From: Chryseobacterium gleum
GTDB taxonomy: Bacteria; Bacteroidota; Bacteroidia; UBA10329
Direction of reading: 5' to 3'
NCBI GenBank assembly: GCA_945903645.1
Contig: CAMDOM010000009.1
Span: forward strand, 1 to 64,000
DNA length: 64,000 bases
A program made the translations under genes and the position numbers. Every line of letters begins with the position of its first letter. Within the stretch, counting starts at the first letter, position 1. Under the pieces are notes generated by a model, which was given only the letters and a program-made list of their open reading frames with translations, did no database searches and had not been told where the DNA came from. Shown in pieces: positions 1 to 8,168 of the stretch.

Positions 1-221
1 GCACAGAACACATCGCCATTGGCTTTGATTACCACTGCCCACACGCCCTTGCTCTGGCTGGCATAGGTCAAGGCAAAAGCAATTTCGTTCGCCATCACTG
101 GATGAAGCGCGTTCTTCTTTTCAGGGCGATTAAGCGTAAGGGCTAAAACATTGTCCTTCTCTACAACTTGAAGAAAAGCAAAGGTTTTATCGCTCAGAGT
201 TAAGTCTTGGGAGTTGAACAT
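1..221 (-). CDS. Enoyl-CoA hydratase/isomerase family protein (N-terminal part, runs off window)
   Basis: Reading the minus strand from ATG at 221 gives 73 complete codons with no stop before the window edge. The start is MFNSQDLTLSDKTFAFL, followed by LTLNRPEKKNALHPVM, the family signature for the first beta-strand/helix of crotonase-fold hydratases, and then VVIKANGDVFCA, which leads into the oxyanion-hole region (normally GxGxxFSAG). Crotonases hydrate 2-enoyl-CoA esters. The nearby mccA-mccB-tetR genes on the same strand suggest methylglutaconyl-CoA hydratase in leucine/isovalerate breakdown, but this is inference from context. The pyrophosphatase gene lies between on the other strand, so this is a separate transcript. 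The C-terminal two thirds are not in the window. Confidence 0.88.
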   Translation of the reverse strand, partial: MFNSQDLTLSDKTFAFLQVVEKDNVLALTLNRPEKKNALHPVMANEIAFALTYASQSKGVWAVVIKANGDVFC

Positions 222-278
222 GTAGGCTTTAATTATGAAGTAGTCCTCAAATTTCGAGTTGAAATCTTGTTTGATACT

Positions 279-306
279 GTGGTGCAAAGAAACACATCAG
301 CACCAC
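279..306. repeat. Hairpin in the leader between enoyl-CoA hydratase and hppA
   Basis: A 7-bp perfect stem GTGGTGC/GCACCAC encloses a 14-nt loop and is followed on the plus strand by four T residues. It lies in the divergent 253-bp gap between the hydratase start (221) and the preferred hppA start (475). It could be a leader structure of hppA or chance; no known riboswitch fold was recognised here. Confidence 0.35.
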
Positions 307-307
307 T

Positions 308-319
308 TTTCAATTGAAA
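308..319. promoter_or_regulatory. 12-bp perfect palindrome, possible operator
   Basis: TTTCAATTGAAA reads the same on both strands and directly follows the hairpin at 279-306. It sits in the divergent gap between two genes, where a dimeric repressor site would be plausible. No other copy was noticed in the window, so this remains a weak candidate. Confidence 0.25.
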
Positions 320-474
320 TGGATAAACAAGAGAAGATGTGTTTTTTACCAAAATATTGGTTTCAAAGTGTTGATTTTACTCAATCTGACCAAGGAAATA
401 GACTAAGAATTGGAATACTGCTGATATTACCAAATGGAGAATTACTTTCGCGCTCCGTAAAAACCATTAAAATC

Positions 475-2694
475 ATGAGTTATCTATTCTATTTAGTGCC
501 AGTTTTCGGTGTGCTGGCCATGCTCTACACCGTTATTAAAGGCAATTGGGTTAGCAAGCAAAGTGCTGGTAATGCTCGGATGCAAGAGATAAGCACATAT
601 ATTGCCGAAGGTGCTATGGCCTTTTTGAAGGCAGAATACAAGGTGCTTACCTACTTCGTAATTATTGCGGCTTTGTTGCTTGGCGTTATGGGCTTTGCAA
701 ACGAAAATTCGCACTGGTCTATTGCAATAGCATTTATCATTGGAGCATTTTTCTCGGCATTAGCAGGATTTCTTGGTATGCGTATCGCTACCAAAGCCAA
801 CGTTCGCACAGCAGAGGCGGCTCGTACTAGCTTAGCTAAAGCGCTTCAAGTATCTTTTACTGGAGGTGCCGTAATGGGATTGGGAGTAGCAGGTTTGGCT
901 GTTATCGGTCTTGGCGGATTGTTTATTGTTTTGATAAACATGTTTGCTCCAGGCGTCACAGCTGATAGCAGCAAAGTGTTACTTGCTATTGAAGTGCTTA
1001 CGGGTTTCAGCCTTGGAGCAGAGAGTATTGCATTGTTCGCACGTGTTGGTGGAGGTATTTATACAAAAGCTGCTGACGTAGGTGCTGACCTTGTGGGAAA
1101 AGTAGAAGCTGGAATCCCTGAGGATGATCCACGCAACCCTGCAACGATTGCCGATAATGTGGGCGATAACGTAGGTGACGTTGCTGGTATGGGTGCCGAC
1201 CTTTTTGGTTCTTACGTGGCTACAGTATTGGCTACAATGGTTTTGGGTCAAGAAGTGAGAAATGCAACAGGCGGTGCACTTGATGATACTTACGGTGGAT
1301 TTTCTCCAATTCTACTTCCAATGCTTTTGGCTGGTCTTGGTATTGTGTTTTCTATCATTGGCACTTGGTTCGTACGGATTTCTGAAAAGGCCGGCATCAG
1401 CACAGCGGCAGTTCAGAACGCATTGAACATGGGTAACTGGGGTTCCATTGTACTTACCGCTGTAACCTCTGTTTTCTTGGTAAAATATCTTCTACCAGAA
1501 TCGATGTTCCTTCGTGGAAATGAATTCACAGAAAACGGTGTGATTGGAGCAATCATGGTAGGTTTAGCTGTAGGTACACTCATGAGCATCATTACAGAAT
1601 ACTATACTGCCATGGGCAAAGCTCCAGTATTAAGCATTATTCGTCAGTCATCCACAGGTCACGCCACAAACGTTATCGGTGGTCTTGCTGTGGGTATGGA
1701 GAGCACATTCCTTCCAATCTTGGTGTTGGCAGGTGGTATATACGGTTCGTTCCTCTGCGCTGGACTTTACGGTGTAGCTATCGCTGCTGCGGGCATGATG
1801 GCAACTACAGCTATGCAGTTGGCCATTGACGCTTTCGGCCCTATTGCTGACAACGCAGGTGGTATTGCCGAAATGAGTGAACTTCCAGCCGATGTGCGTG
1901 AAAAAACAGACGTGCTTGACGCTGTGGGAAATACTACTGCTGCATCGGGCAAAGGTTTTGCCATCGCCTCAGCAGCATTGACTTCATTGGCGTTGTTTGC
2001 TGCTTTTGTGGGTGTTTCGGGCATCAAGGGCATCGACATCTACAAGGCTGATGTGCTTTCAGGTCTTTTCATTGGAGGTATGATTCCGTATGTATTCTCT
2101 TCGTTGGCTATCACTGCAGTAGGTCAGGCCGCAATGGCGATGGTGGAAGAAGTGCGCAGACAGTTCCGCGAAATTCCGGGCATCATGGAAGGAACTGGAA
2201 AGCCTGAATACGAAAAGTGTGTTGCCATTTCTACCGAGGCTTCTATCAAGAAGATGATGCTTCCAGGAGCTATCGCTATCGTTTCTCCATTGCTCATGGG
2301 CTTCATCTTCGGCCCTGAAGTATTGGGAGGTTTCCTTGCTGGTGCTACTGTAAGCGGTGTGTTGATGGGAATGTTCCAGAACAACGCTGGTGGTGCTTGG
2401 GACAATGCCAAGAAATCATTTGAGAAAGGAGTAGAGATTAATGGCGAGATGTTCTACAAGAAATCTGAGCCGCACAAAGCCTCTGTAACTGGCGATACTG
2501 TTGGTGATCCGTTCAAAGACACTTCTGGTCCATCCATGAACATCCTTATCAAATTGATGAGCATTGTGGCGTTGGTCATTGCACCAACCTTGGCAGAATT
2601 GCACGACACCAAAGGACATCACACTACTGTAGAAGTGCAAGTGGAAGTAGATGCCATGCAAGAAACTATTGAAACTACGGTAACACAGGAGTAA
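475..2694 (+). CDS. hppA: Membrane-bound K+-dependent pyrophosphatase, probably proton-pumping (HppA)
   Basis: The product is 739 aa from ATG 475 ([19 protein letters not shown]). The open frame extends back to 259, but those 72 residues are hydrophilic and unlike the family, so 475 is preferred. M-PPases have 15-17 membrane helices and couple PPi hydrolysis to Na+ or H+ export. The PPi/Mg site is intact: [19 protein letters not shown] with Asp 217-218, then DNVGDNVGD. The K+-dependence signature is present, with [10 protein letters not shown] carrying Ala489 and Gly492 instead of Lys/Thr. The helix-6 gate motif reads DLFGSY (Asp242, Gly245), so the Glu of Na+ pumps (DLFE) is missing, and Ala249 stands where plant enzymes have Glu. 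A Glu instead sits on helix 5 (Glu183 in [14 protein letters not shown]), as I recall for Flavobacterium johnsoniae-type H+ pumps. Followed by a bidirectional terminator. Confidence 0.97.
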   Translation: MSYLFYLVPVFGVLAMLYTVIKGNWVSKQSAGNARMQEISTYIAEGAMAFLKAEYKVLTYFVIIAALLLGVMGFANENSHWSIAIAFIIGAFFSALAGFLGMRIATKANVRTAEAARTSLAKALQVSFTGGAVMGLGVAGLAVIGLGGLFIVLINMFAPGVTADSSKVLLAIEVLTGFSLGAESIALFARVGGGIYTKAADVGADLVGKVEAGIPEDDPRNPATIADNVGDNVGDVAGMGADLFGSYVATVLATMVLGQEVRNATGGALDDTYGGFSPILLPMLLAGLGIVFSIIGTWFVRISEKAGISTAAVQNALNMGNWGSIVLTAVTSVFLVKYLLPESMFLRGNEFTENGVIGAIMVGLAVGTLMSIITEYYTAMGKAPVLSIIRQSSTGHATNVIGGLAVGMESTFLPILVLAGGIYGSFLCAGLYGVAIAAAGMMATTAMQLAIDAFGPIADNAGGIAEMSELPADVREKTDVLDAVGNTTAASGKGFAIASAALTSLALFAAFVGVSGIKGIDIYKADVLSGLFIGGMIPYVFSSLAITAVGQAAMAMVEEVRRQFREIPGIMEGTGKPEYEKCVAISTEASIKKMMLPGAIAIVSPLLMGFIFGPEVLGGFLAGATVSGVLMGMFQNNAGGAWDNAKKSFEKGVEINGEMFYKKSEPHKASVTGDTVGDPFKDTSGPSMNILIKLMSIVALVIAPTLAELHDTKGHHTTVEVQVEVDAMQETIETTVTQE

Positions 2695-2724
2695 TCTTCC
2701 TACCGAACATATTCGTTCCTTAAG

Positions 2725-2767
2725 AAGAATAGGAGATGTCGCTCAAATCAGCGATTCTCCTATTCTT
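2725..2767. terminator. Bidirectional rho-independent terminator of hppA and mccA
   Basis: A 12-bp stem (AAGAATAGGAGA with TCTCCTATTCTT) is extended by TCGCT/AGCGA around a CAAATC loop, with A-rich sequence on the left and T-rich on the right, so it works in both directions. The mccA stop codon (minus strand, 2760-2762) lies inside the right arm, so the end of the coding sequence doubles as half of the terminator. Confidence 0.85.
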
Positions 2768-4727
2768 TTAGTTTTAGGAGGAGTGTATTTGCCTCCACGA
2801 ACTGACCATCCTGCACATACACATCCTCCACCGTGCCATCCTCTTCGGCACAGATGGTGTTCTCCATCTTCATGGATGACAGAACGACTAAGCCTTGGCC
2901 GTTGGTCACTGCGTCTCCTTTTTGCACCAGTACCTTCACCACCTGACCGGGCATGGGCGAAGCATAGCCACCCGCCAGTTTTTCTGGTTCTTTGATGGGG
3001 AATCGGTCTTTGAGAATGAGTTTGAGGGAACCAAGCTGGGCATTCCGCAGAAAGAACTCAGCTCCATTTTGGGCAACATGGAATTCCTGCTGCACACCAT
3101 CAATATCCAATCGCACCGAGCCATCCAAACATGAAAGTACGCGCACATCCCGCTGTGTTTCGCCAAAGGTGAAGTTTAGGGTACACCGCTCGTTGCGGTA
3201 GCTAACTGCAAGCTCCTCTTCACCGATGATGTAGGCCTCCATCTGTCCTTGATAGAAGCTGTTGCGCCAGCCCGATGGAAGATGGTGCAAAGTGGTTCGT
3301 TGCAATTCGCGCCCATGCCACTGATAGGTCGTGGCGGCAATGGCCATCAACTGCATCGTTTCGGCATTGGGCACAGGCAATTCGAGCTGCGCATGTTTGA
3401 GGAAATGCGTATCGTAGTTACCCGCTTGAAACTCATTATGCTCCAACAGTCGGATTAGGAAATCTTGATTGGTGGTCAGTCCCAAGCAGCGCAGATTGCG
3501 CAGAGTGTGTAGCATCTTGCGCTGCGCTTCCGCTCGGTCACGACCATGCGCAATGAGTTTGGCAATCATCGGGTCGTAGTGGACGGATATCTGCGAACCG
3601 GTCTCCACGCCTGTTTCGATGCGCAAGCCTTCCATGGCGGGCACGTGCCAATCTAGGATGGTTCCCGTTGCTGGAACAAAATCACGGTCGGCATCTTCTG
3701 CATAGAGGCGCACTTCGATAGCGTAGCCATTCCCATTCACCACTTCTTGCGTGATTGACAACGGTCGGCCTTCTGCCGAGGCGATTTGCATCTCCACAAG
3801 GTCAAGGCCCGTCACTTCTTCCGTCACGGGATGTTCTACTTGCAAGCGGGTATTCACTTCGAGGAAGAAGAACTCGCCCGTTTCGGTGAGGATGAATTCC
3901 ACCGTTCCAGCATTGTCATAGTTCAGCGACTTTGCAGCGCGCATAGCCGCTTCGCCCATCTTGGCGCGGGTATCTGCGGTTAGTGCTGGGGAAGGACTTT
4001 CCTCCACGATTTTCTGATACCTGCGCTGAATGCTGCATTCGCGCTCCAGCAGATGGATGGCATTGCCGTGCTTATCACCAAAAATCTGGAACTCCACGTG
4101 GCGGGCCGAGGGGAAATAACGCTCGATGATAAGTTCATCGTTACCAAAACTGCTCTTGGCTTCGCGCTTGGCCGAGTCTATCGCGCTTTCCAATTCCTTC
4201 GCCTCATTGACGATGCGCATGCCTTTGCCACCACCGCCCGCAGCGGCTTTCAACAACAAGGGGAAGCCCACACCCTTGGCTTCTTTCACCAATGTGTCGG
4301 TAGTCTGGTCTGTGCCCTGATAACCGGGAATGACAGGCACACCGTGATTCATCATCAGCCGCTTGGCCTCCGACTTGCTGCCCATGGCGTCAATAGCCTC
4401 TGGATTAGGCCCAATAAAGGTGAGACCAGCAGCAGCAACAGCCCGCGCAAATCCTGCGTTCTCCGATAGGAAACCATAACCGGGATGTATCGCATCAGCT
4501 CCCGAACGTTTGGCTGCATCGAGCAGTTTTTCCACGTTGAGATAGGATTCCGCAAGGTTGTTTCCTCCGATATGCAGCGCAACATCGGCCATGCGGACAA
4601 AGGGTGCAGCCGAATCGGCATCGGAATAGACCGCAACGGAACGGATTCCCAACTTCTTGCAGGTGCGGATGATGCGGCAGGCAATCTCGCCACGGTTGGC
4701 AATGAGAATGGTATGGATAGTTTTCAT
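2760..4727 (-). CDS. mccA: Acyl-CoA carboxylase biotin carboxylase/biotin carrier subunit, methylcrotonyl-CoA carboxylase alpha-like
   Basis: 655 aa, the usual length for fused BC-BCCP subunits. The N-terminus carries ILIANRGEIACRIIRTCKK (biotin carboxylase fold). Next come the ATP-grasp glycine loop AAGGGGKGMRIV and the core FFLEVNTRLQVEHPVTEEVTG with the conserved catalytic Glu/Arg residues. The C-terminal lipoyl-like domain ends with LSSMKMENTI, where Lys620 is biotinylated, exactly 35 residues from the end. It charges biotin with bicarbonate using ATP; the partner MccB transfers the carboxyl to the acyl-CoA. The gene lies 84 bp downstream of mccB on the same strand. The substrate (3-methylcrotonyl-CoA) is inferred from the partner and the neighbouring hydratase; propionyl- or geranyl-CoA are alternatives. 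Confidence 0.93.
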   Translation of the reverse strand: MKTIHTILIANRGEIACRIIRTCKKLGIRSVAVYSDADSAAPFVRMADVALHIGGNNLAESYLNVEKLLDAAKRSGADAIHPGYGFLSENAGFARAVAAAGLTFIGPNPEAIDAMGSKSEAKRLMMNHGVPVIPGYQGTDQTTDTLVKEAKGVGFPLLLKAAAGGGGKGMRIVNEAKELESAIDSAKREAKSSFGNDELIIERYFPSARHVEFQIFGDKHGNAIHLLERECSIQRRYQKIVEESPSPALTADTRAKMGEAAMRAAKSLNYDNAGTVEFILTETGEFFFLEVNTRLQVEHPVTEEVTGLDLVEMQIASAEGRPLSITQEVVNGNGYAIEVRLYAEDADRDFVPATGTILDWHVPAMEGLRIETGVETGSQISVHYDPMIAKLIAHGRDRAEAQRKMLHTLRNLRCLGLTTNQDFLIRLLEHNEFQAGNYDTHFLKHAQLELPVPNAETMQLMAIAATTYQWHGRELQRTTLHHLPSGWRNSFYQGQMEAYIIGEEELAVSYRNERCTLNFTFGETQRDVRVLSCLDGSVRLDIDGVQQEFHVAQNGAEFFLRNAQLGSLKLILKDRFPIKEPEKLAGGYASPMPGQVVKVLVQKGDAVTNGQGLVVLSSMKMENTICAEEDGTVEDVYVQDGQFVEANTLLLKLKE

Positions 4728-4778
4728 GAAATGAGCGAATTAGATTTTAAGGAATAAGCGAATGTTGGTGATAGTATT

Positions 4779-4813
4779 CTGATGTCTGACATCTGATTTC
4801 TGAGGTCTACATT
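4779..4813. repeat. Degenerate heptanucleotide tandem array (CTGANNT type)
   Basis: Five consecutive 7-mers, in register: CTGATGT, CTGACAT, CTGATTT, CTGAGGT, CTACATT. The array fills the end of the mccB-mccA spacer, and its last unit overlaps the mccB stop codon (minus strand, 4812-4814). A second heptad array of different sequence lies at 32868-32899, also on a stop codon. The organisation resembles short tandemly repeated repetitive (STRR) heptamers known from cyanobacteria; function unknown. Confidence 0.6.
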
Positions 4814-6410
4814 ACATCCTGAACACACCATAGCTCTCCGCTCCTTTGATAGGTGTGTTGTTTACCACTGCAAGGCAGAAACCAAGATGATTGCGTGTTT
4901 CGCGCGGATCGATGATGCCATCGTCCCACAATTGGCCGGTGGCAAACCACGCATCTGACTCTTTGCCCGCCTCGTTTATCATGTGTTGGCGCAACATGGC
5001 TGCTTGTGCTTCATCATAAGGAAGACCGGCCTTCTGTGCTGCCTCGCGCTGGATGGTTTCCATAACACCTGCCAGCTGCTCAGGCCCCATCACAGCGATG
5101 CGCGAATTGGGGTAGGAGAAGAGGAACCTTGGCTGATATGCCTGTCCGTTCATAGCGTAATTGCCAGCACCGTAGCTCGCGCCCATCATTATGGTAATGC
5201 TTGGAACTTCGCTATTGCTCACTGCGTTGATGAGTTTAGCCCCATGTTTGATGATTCCACCTTGTTCGTAGTCTTTGCCCACCATGAAACCCGTGATGTT
5301 CTGGAAGAATAGGAGCGGAGTATCATTGCGATTGCAGAGCTGGATGAAATGCGCGCCCTTGTTCGCCTCCTCCGAGAAAAGCACACCGTTGTTGGCTATA
5401 ATTCCCACTTTATACCCGTGGATTTCGGCCCATCCGCAAACCAACTTATCGCCCCATTCGGGCTTGAAAGGCGTGAATTTAGAACCATCTACAACACGAG
5501 CGATTATCTCGCGCATGTCGAATGGAGCCTTGATGTCTGGAGAAAGAATACCGAGCATTTCCTCCGCATCATATACAGGCGCTTCTACCTTGGGTTGTGG
5601 TGAGAAATGAATTCGTGGTGGACGGAGCGTGGCAACAATCTCGCGCGCAATGCGAATACCGTCCAATTCATCTTCGGCCAGATAATCGCTAACTCCAGAT
5701 ATACGGCTGTGCATCTCGGCACCTCCTAATGTTTCATCACCCACAATTTCATTAGTGGCCATTTTCACCAACGGTGGACCAGCCAAGAACACCTTTGCTT
5801 TTTGTTTCACAAAGACAGAATAGTCGCTCATGCCGGGGATATATGCCCCACCGGCCGTGGCATTGCCGAACACCACCGAGATGGTCGGGATTCCCTCTTT
5901 GCTTCTTCGGGTAATCTCGCGGAAACTGATGCCACCTTGATTGAATATGCGCGCCTGTTCGGGCAGATTGGCTCCCGCGCTCTCCACAAGGTTTACGACT
6001 GGAAGTCCATTCTCAGCCGCTATTTGCCCCAATCGCAAGCTCTTTTGCAACGTGGCATAGTCAATTGCACCGCCTTTGTTAGTGCCGACATTGCTGATGA
6101 CCATCACTAGTCGGTTGCAAACTAGTCCGATGCCGCCAACCACCGTTCCTCCTGGGCCAAAACCTCTACCGCCTAAACCAGCCAATGGAAGTAATTCAAG
6201 AAATGGGCTATCGCGGTCAAGGAGTAATTCGAGTCTTTCTCGGGCCAACAGATTGCCTCGCTCCTTGGCGCGTGCCACGTGCTTCTCGTTTCCTTGGCTG
6301 CGGCCTTCGGCCATTTTTTCATTCAACTTTGCGAGATGAGCTAACATGCCTTCACGATTCTGTTTGAACTGGTCGGTATGCGGATTGAGTGTGGTGCGGA
6401 TGGGTTGCAT
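4812..6410 (-). CDS. mccB: Acyl-CoA carboxylase carboxyltransferase subunit, methylcrotonyl-CoA carboxylase beta-like
   Basis: 532 aa, typical for MCC beta. The two crotonase-like carboxyltransferase halves are visible. The N-terminal half has KERGNLLARERLELLLD, the acyl-CoA site NLVESAGANLPEQARIF, and ATAGGAYIPGMSDYSVFVK with AGPPLVKMATNE. The C-terminal half has FQNITGFMVGKDYEQGGI, the biotin-side MMGASYGAGNYAMNG, and AVMGPEQLAGVM. The stretch GGAEMHSRISGVSDYLAEDE is closer to MCC than to propionyl-CoA carboxylase, as I recall these families. It lies between tetR and mccA on the minus strand, 44 bp after tetR, so the three probably form one operon. The product would be 3-methylglutaconyl-CoA, substrate for a hydratase such as the one at the window start. 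Confidence 0.93.
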   Translation of the reverse strand: MQPIRTTLNPHTDQFKQNREGMLAHLAKLNEKMAEGRSQGNEKHVARAKERGNLLARERLELLLDRDSPFLELLPLAGLGGRGFGPGGTVVGGIGLVCNRLVMVISNVGTNKGGAIDYATLQKSLRLGQIAAENGLPVVNLVESAGANLPEQARIFNQGGISFREITRRSKEGIPTISVVFGNATAGGAYIPGMSDYSVFVKQKAKVFLAGPPLVKMATNEIVGDETLGGAEMHSRISGVSDYLAEDELDGIRIAREIVATLRPPRIHFSPQPKVEAPVYDAEEMLGILSPDIKAPFDMREIIARVVDGSKFTPFKPEWGDKLVCGWAEIHGYKVGIIANNGVLFSEEANKGAHFIQLCNRNDTPLLFFQNITGFMVGKDYEQGGIIKHGAKLINAVSNSEVPSITIMMGASYGAGNYAMNGQAYQPRFLFSYPNSRIAVMGPEQLAGVMETIQREAAQKAGLPYDEAQAAMLRQHMINEAGKESDAWFATGQLWDDGIIDPRETRNHLGFCLAVVNNTPIKGAESYGVFRM

Positions 6411-6454
6411 GTGATGTTCTAATTTGATTATTCGAACTGAAATAAAATTTTGAA

Positions 6455-7066
6455 TTAAACGCGTATACCCCCTTCAAAAGCTGCCTTGCCCTTCTCCGAC
6501 AACAACGGAAATACAAGATTCCACATCGACTCGCGGGCATCGTGGAGAAAACTACCTTCTAAATTGCGAACTGTGTGCTGTGATAACCAGAACGTCAGCA
6601 TAAGGCAGACCGTTTCGGCCAATGAATCATATTGCCCGTTCCGCGATTCTGGAAGCATGTTGCCCGAACCCACAGAGTATTCAATGATGGCGCGGATGTA
6701 GCGTATCTGGTTGGAGATATGTTCGCGGTGACTACTGGCAATATCGGGAAAGGCACGCATCACCTCTAAAATGTCAAGATAGAAGAAGCGATATTTCTCG
6801 TAAAGCTCCATCAAGGGAAACAATTGTGCATGAATGTTGGCTATGCTTGGTGCAATTTGCACCGTTTCGAGCATGGAGTTTCGCTCTTCAATAAGTTGTT
6901 GATGAATAGCCTCAATGAGGTCGTCTTTTCGTTTAAAATGATAGGTGAGATTGCCAAGACTAATGCCAAGTTCTTGAGCCAAGTCGCGCATTGTGACATT
7001 CACAAAACCGCGCTTGTTGAAAAGCGAAACAGCAGAACTTATTATTCTATTTTTAGTGGTAATCAT
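6455..7066 (-). CDS. TetR/AcrR family transcriptional regulator
   Basis: 203 aa. The N-terminal 50 residues form the TetR DNA-binding domain: ISSAVSLFNKRGFVNVTMR leads into the helix-turn-helix DLAQELGISLGNLTYHFKRKDDL, ending with the family YHF.KK/R-DL motif. The remainder is an all-helical ligand and dimerisation domain of no recognised specificity. It is the first gene of the tetR-mccB-mccA unit. A 16-bp perfect palindrome overlaps its own -7 promoter box (7078-7099), so it probably represses itself and the carboxylase genes, with an acyl-CoA as likely inducer (inference from context). It may also control the divergent desaturase gene. Confidence 0.92.
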   Translation of the reverse strand: MITTKNRIISSAVSLFNKRGFVNVTMRDLAQELGISLGNLTYHFKRKDDLIEAIHQQLIEERNSMLETVQIAPSIANIHAQLFPLMELYEKYRFFYLDILEVMRAFPDIASSHREHISNQIRYIRAIIEYSVGSGNMLPESRNGQYDSLAETVCLMLTFWLSQHTVRNLEGSFLHDARESMWNLVFPLLSEKGKAAFEGGIRV

Positions 7067-7077
7067 GCTTATATGGA

Positions 7078-7099
7078 CAAAAATAGTACATATGTACTA
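7078..7099 (-). promoter_or_regulatory. tetR promoter -7 box overlapping a perfect TetR-type operator
   Basis: On the minus strand TATTTTTG (7078-7085) matches the Bacteroidota -7 consensus TAnnTTTG, 11 nt before the tetR ATG. It overlaps TAGTACATATGTACTA (7084-7099), a 16-bp perfect palindrome; with one mismatch the symmetry extends further into the AT-rich flanks. No good TTG is seen at the expected -33 distance. Position and symmetry fit an autoregulatory site shared with the divergent gene at 7195. Confidence 0.7.
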
Positions 7100-7194
7100 A
7101 TTTTAAATGTGCAGCAATTTTGGATGAAAAATATTTTGAAATTTTATCAAATGTCAGTGCTGGTTTTCAAATTGCTTCTACTTTAGCAATCCAA

Positions 7195-8109
7195 ATGAAA
7201 TCACTTTCGGAAATATTCGCAGAGTTGGACTTGCACGGACTAGCAGAGGATCCAACCGTTTATTTTATACCAGGATTTGTAGGTCTTATTTTGCTGGAGA
7301 TATATCTTGGATATCGAGAAAAGCGCAATATCCACAAAGACAGTAAAGACAGTTTTGCAAGTGTGAGCATGGGTATAGGCTCGCTTATTATCGACATTGG
7401 GGTGAAAACTGCTGCCTTTGGAGTGTTGATGTTTTTATACCAGTTCCGGATTTATGATTTGGGTCCAAACCTTTGGTATGCTTGGGTTTTATTGTTTTTT
7501 GCGGACGATTTCTCGTTCTATTGGCATCATCGTTTAAGTCATCAAGTGCGGGTGTTGTGGGCAGCACACGTAAACCATCATTCGTCTGTTAATTACAACC
7601 TGGCGGTTGCACTTCGCCAAAGTTGGACGGAGCTTTTTTACAAATTCACATTTTGGATGTGGCTTCCAATTGTAGGTTTTCATCCCATCATGATATTGAC
7701 GATGATGAGTTTTAGCTTGATTTATCAGTTTTGGGTACATACCGAAACGATAGGTAAACTTGGTCCTTTGGAGTGGATTTTGAACACACCATCGCATCAC
7801 CGCGTTCATCATGCTAGCAATACCCGCTATTTGGATCGAAACCATGCGGGCACATTAATTATTTGGGATCGCTTGTTCGGTACGTTTGAACCAGAATCTG
7901 AGAAAGTGAAATACGGCCTCACCACCAATATTCATACCTATAATCTCCTAGAAATAGCCTTTCATGAGTATCGCAATTTGTTTAAGGATATGAAACGCGC
8001 ACCCAAGCTTGGTGACAAACTGCGTTATATGATTATGCCACCTGGATGGAGCCATGATGGAACCACCATGACTTCGGATGAGTTGCGGAAAAAGGAGGGA
8101 ATTGTTTAA
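7195..8109 (+). CDS. Sterol desaturase / fatty acid hydroxylase family membrane di-iron protein
   Basis: 304 aa from ATG 7195 (MKSLSEIFAELDL). The frame stays open to 7120, but the extra residues are not membrane-like. The eight-histidine di-iron signature is complete: HHRLSHQ (HxxxH), HVNHHSS (HxxHH), a lone His in WVHTETIG, and HHRVHHASN (HxxHH), with NHAG after it. There are about four to five hydrophobic helices, for example VYFIPGFVGLILLEIYLG and WLPIVGFHPIMILTMM. The family oxidises lipids in the membrane with O2; the substrate cannot be told from sequence. It is transcribed away from tetR and ends at a strong terminator. The shared divergent promoter region suggests, but does not prove, control by the TetR protein. 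Confidence 0.92.
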   Translation: MKSLSEIFAELDLHGLAEDPTVYFIPGFVGLILLEIYLGYREKRNIHKDSKDSFASVSMGIGSLIIDIGVKTAAFGVLMFLYQFRIYDLGPNLWYAWVLLFFADDFSFYWHHRLSHQVRVLWAAHVNHHSSVNYNLAVALRQSWTELFYKFTFWMWLPIVGFHPIMILTMMSFSLIYQFWVHTETIGKLGPLEWILNTPSHHRVHHASNTRYLDRNHAGTLIIWDRLFGTFEPESEKVKYGLTTNIHTYNLLEIAFHEYRNLFKDMKRAPKLGDKLRYMIMPPGWSHDGTTMTSDELRKKEGIV

Positions 8110-8113
8110 ATAA

Positions 8114-8146
8114 AAAAGGGCTTAGCAAAGTTCGCTAAGCCCTTTT
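8114..8146. terminator. Bidirectional terminator between the desaturase gene and clpX
   Basis: A 13-bp perfect stem, AAAAGGGCTTAGC with GCTAAGCCCTTTT, and a 7-nt loop. A-tract on the left and T-tract on the right let it end both convergent transcripts, the desaturase (plus) and clpX (minus). Confidence 0.9.
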
Positions 8147-8168
8147 ATTTGAAGTAGAACTACTGAAC

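Noticed and set aside
259-474. In-frame 72-residue N-terminal extension of hppA
   Set aside because: Hydrophilic, Cys/His-rich and unlike any pyrophosphatase N-terminus, while [12 protein letters not shown] at 475 is the expected first helix. The region also contains a hairpin and a palindrome.
4053-4469. 138-aa open frame opposite mccA
   Set aside because: Covers the ATP-grasp domain of mccA on the other strand; no independent start signals or family similarity.
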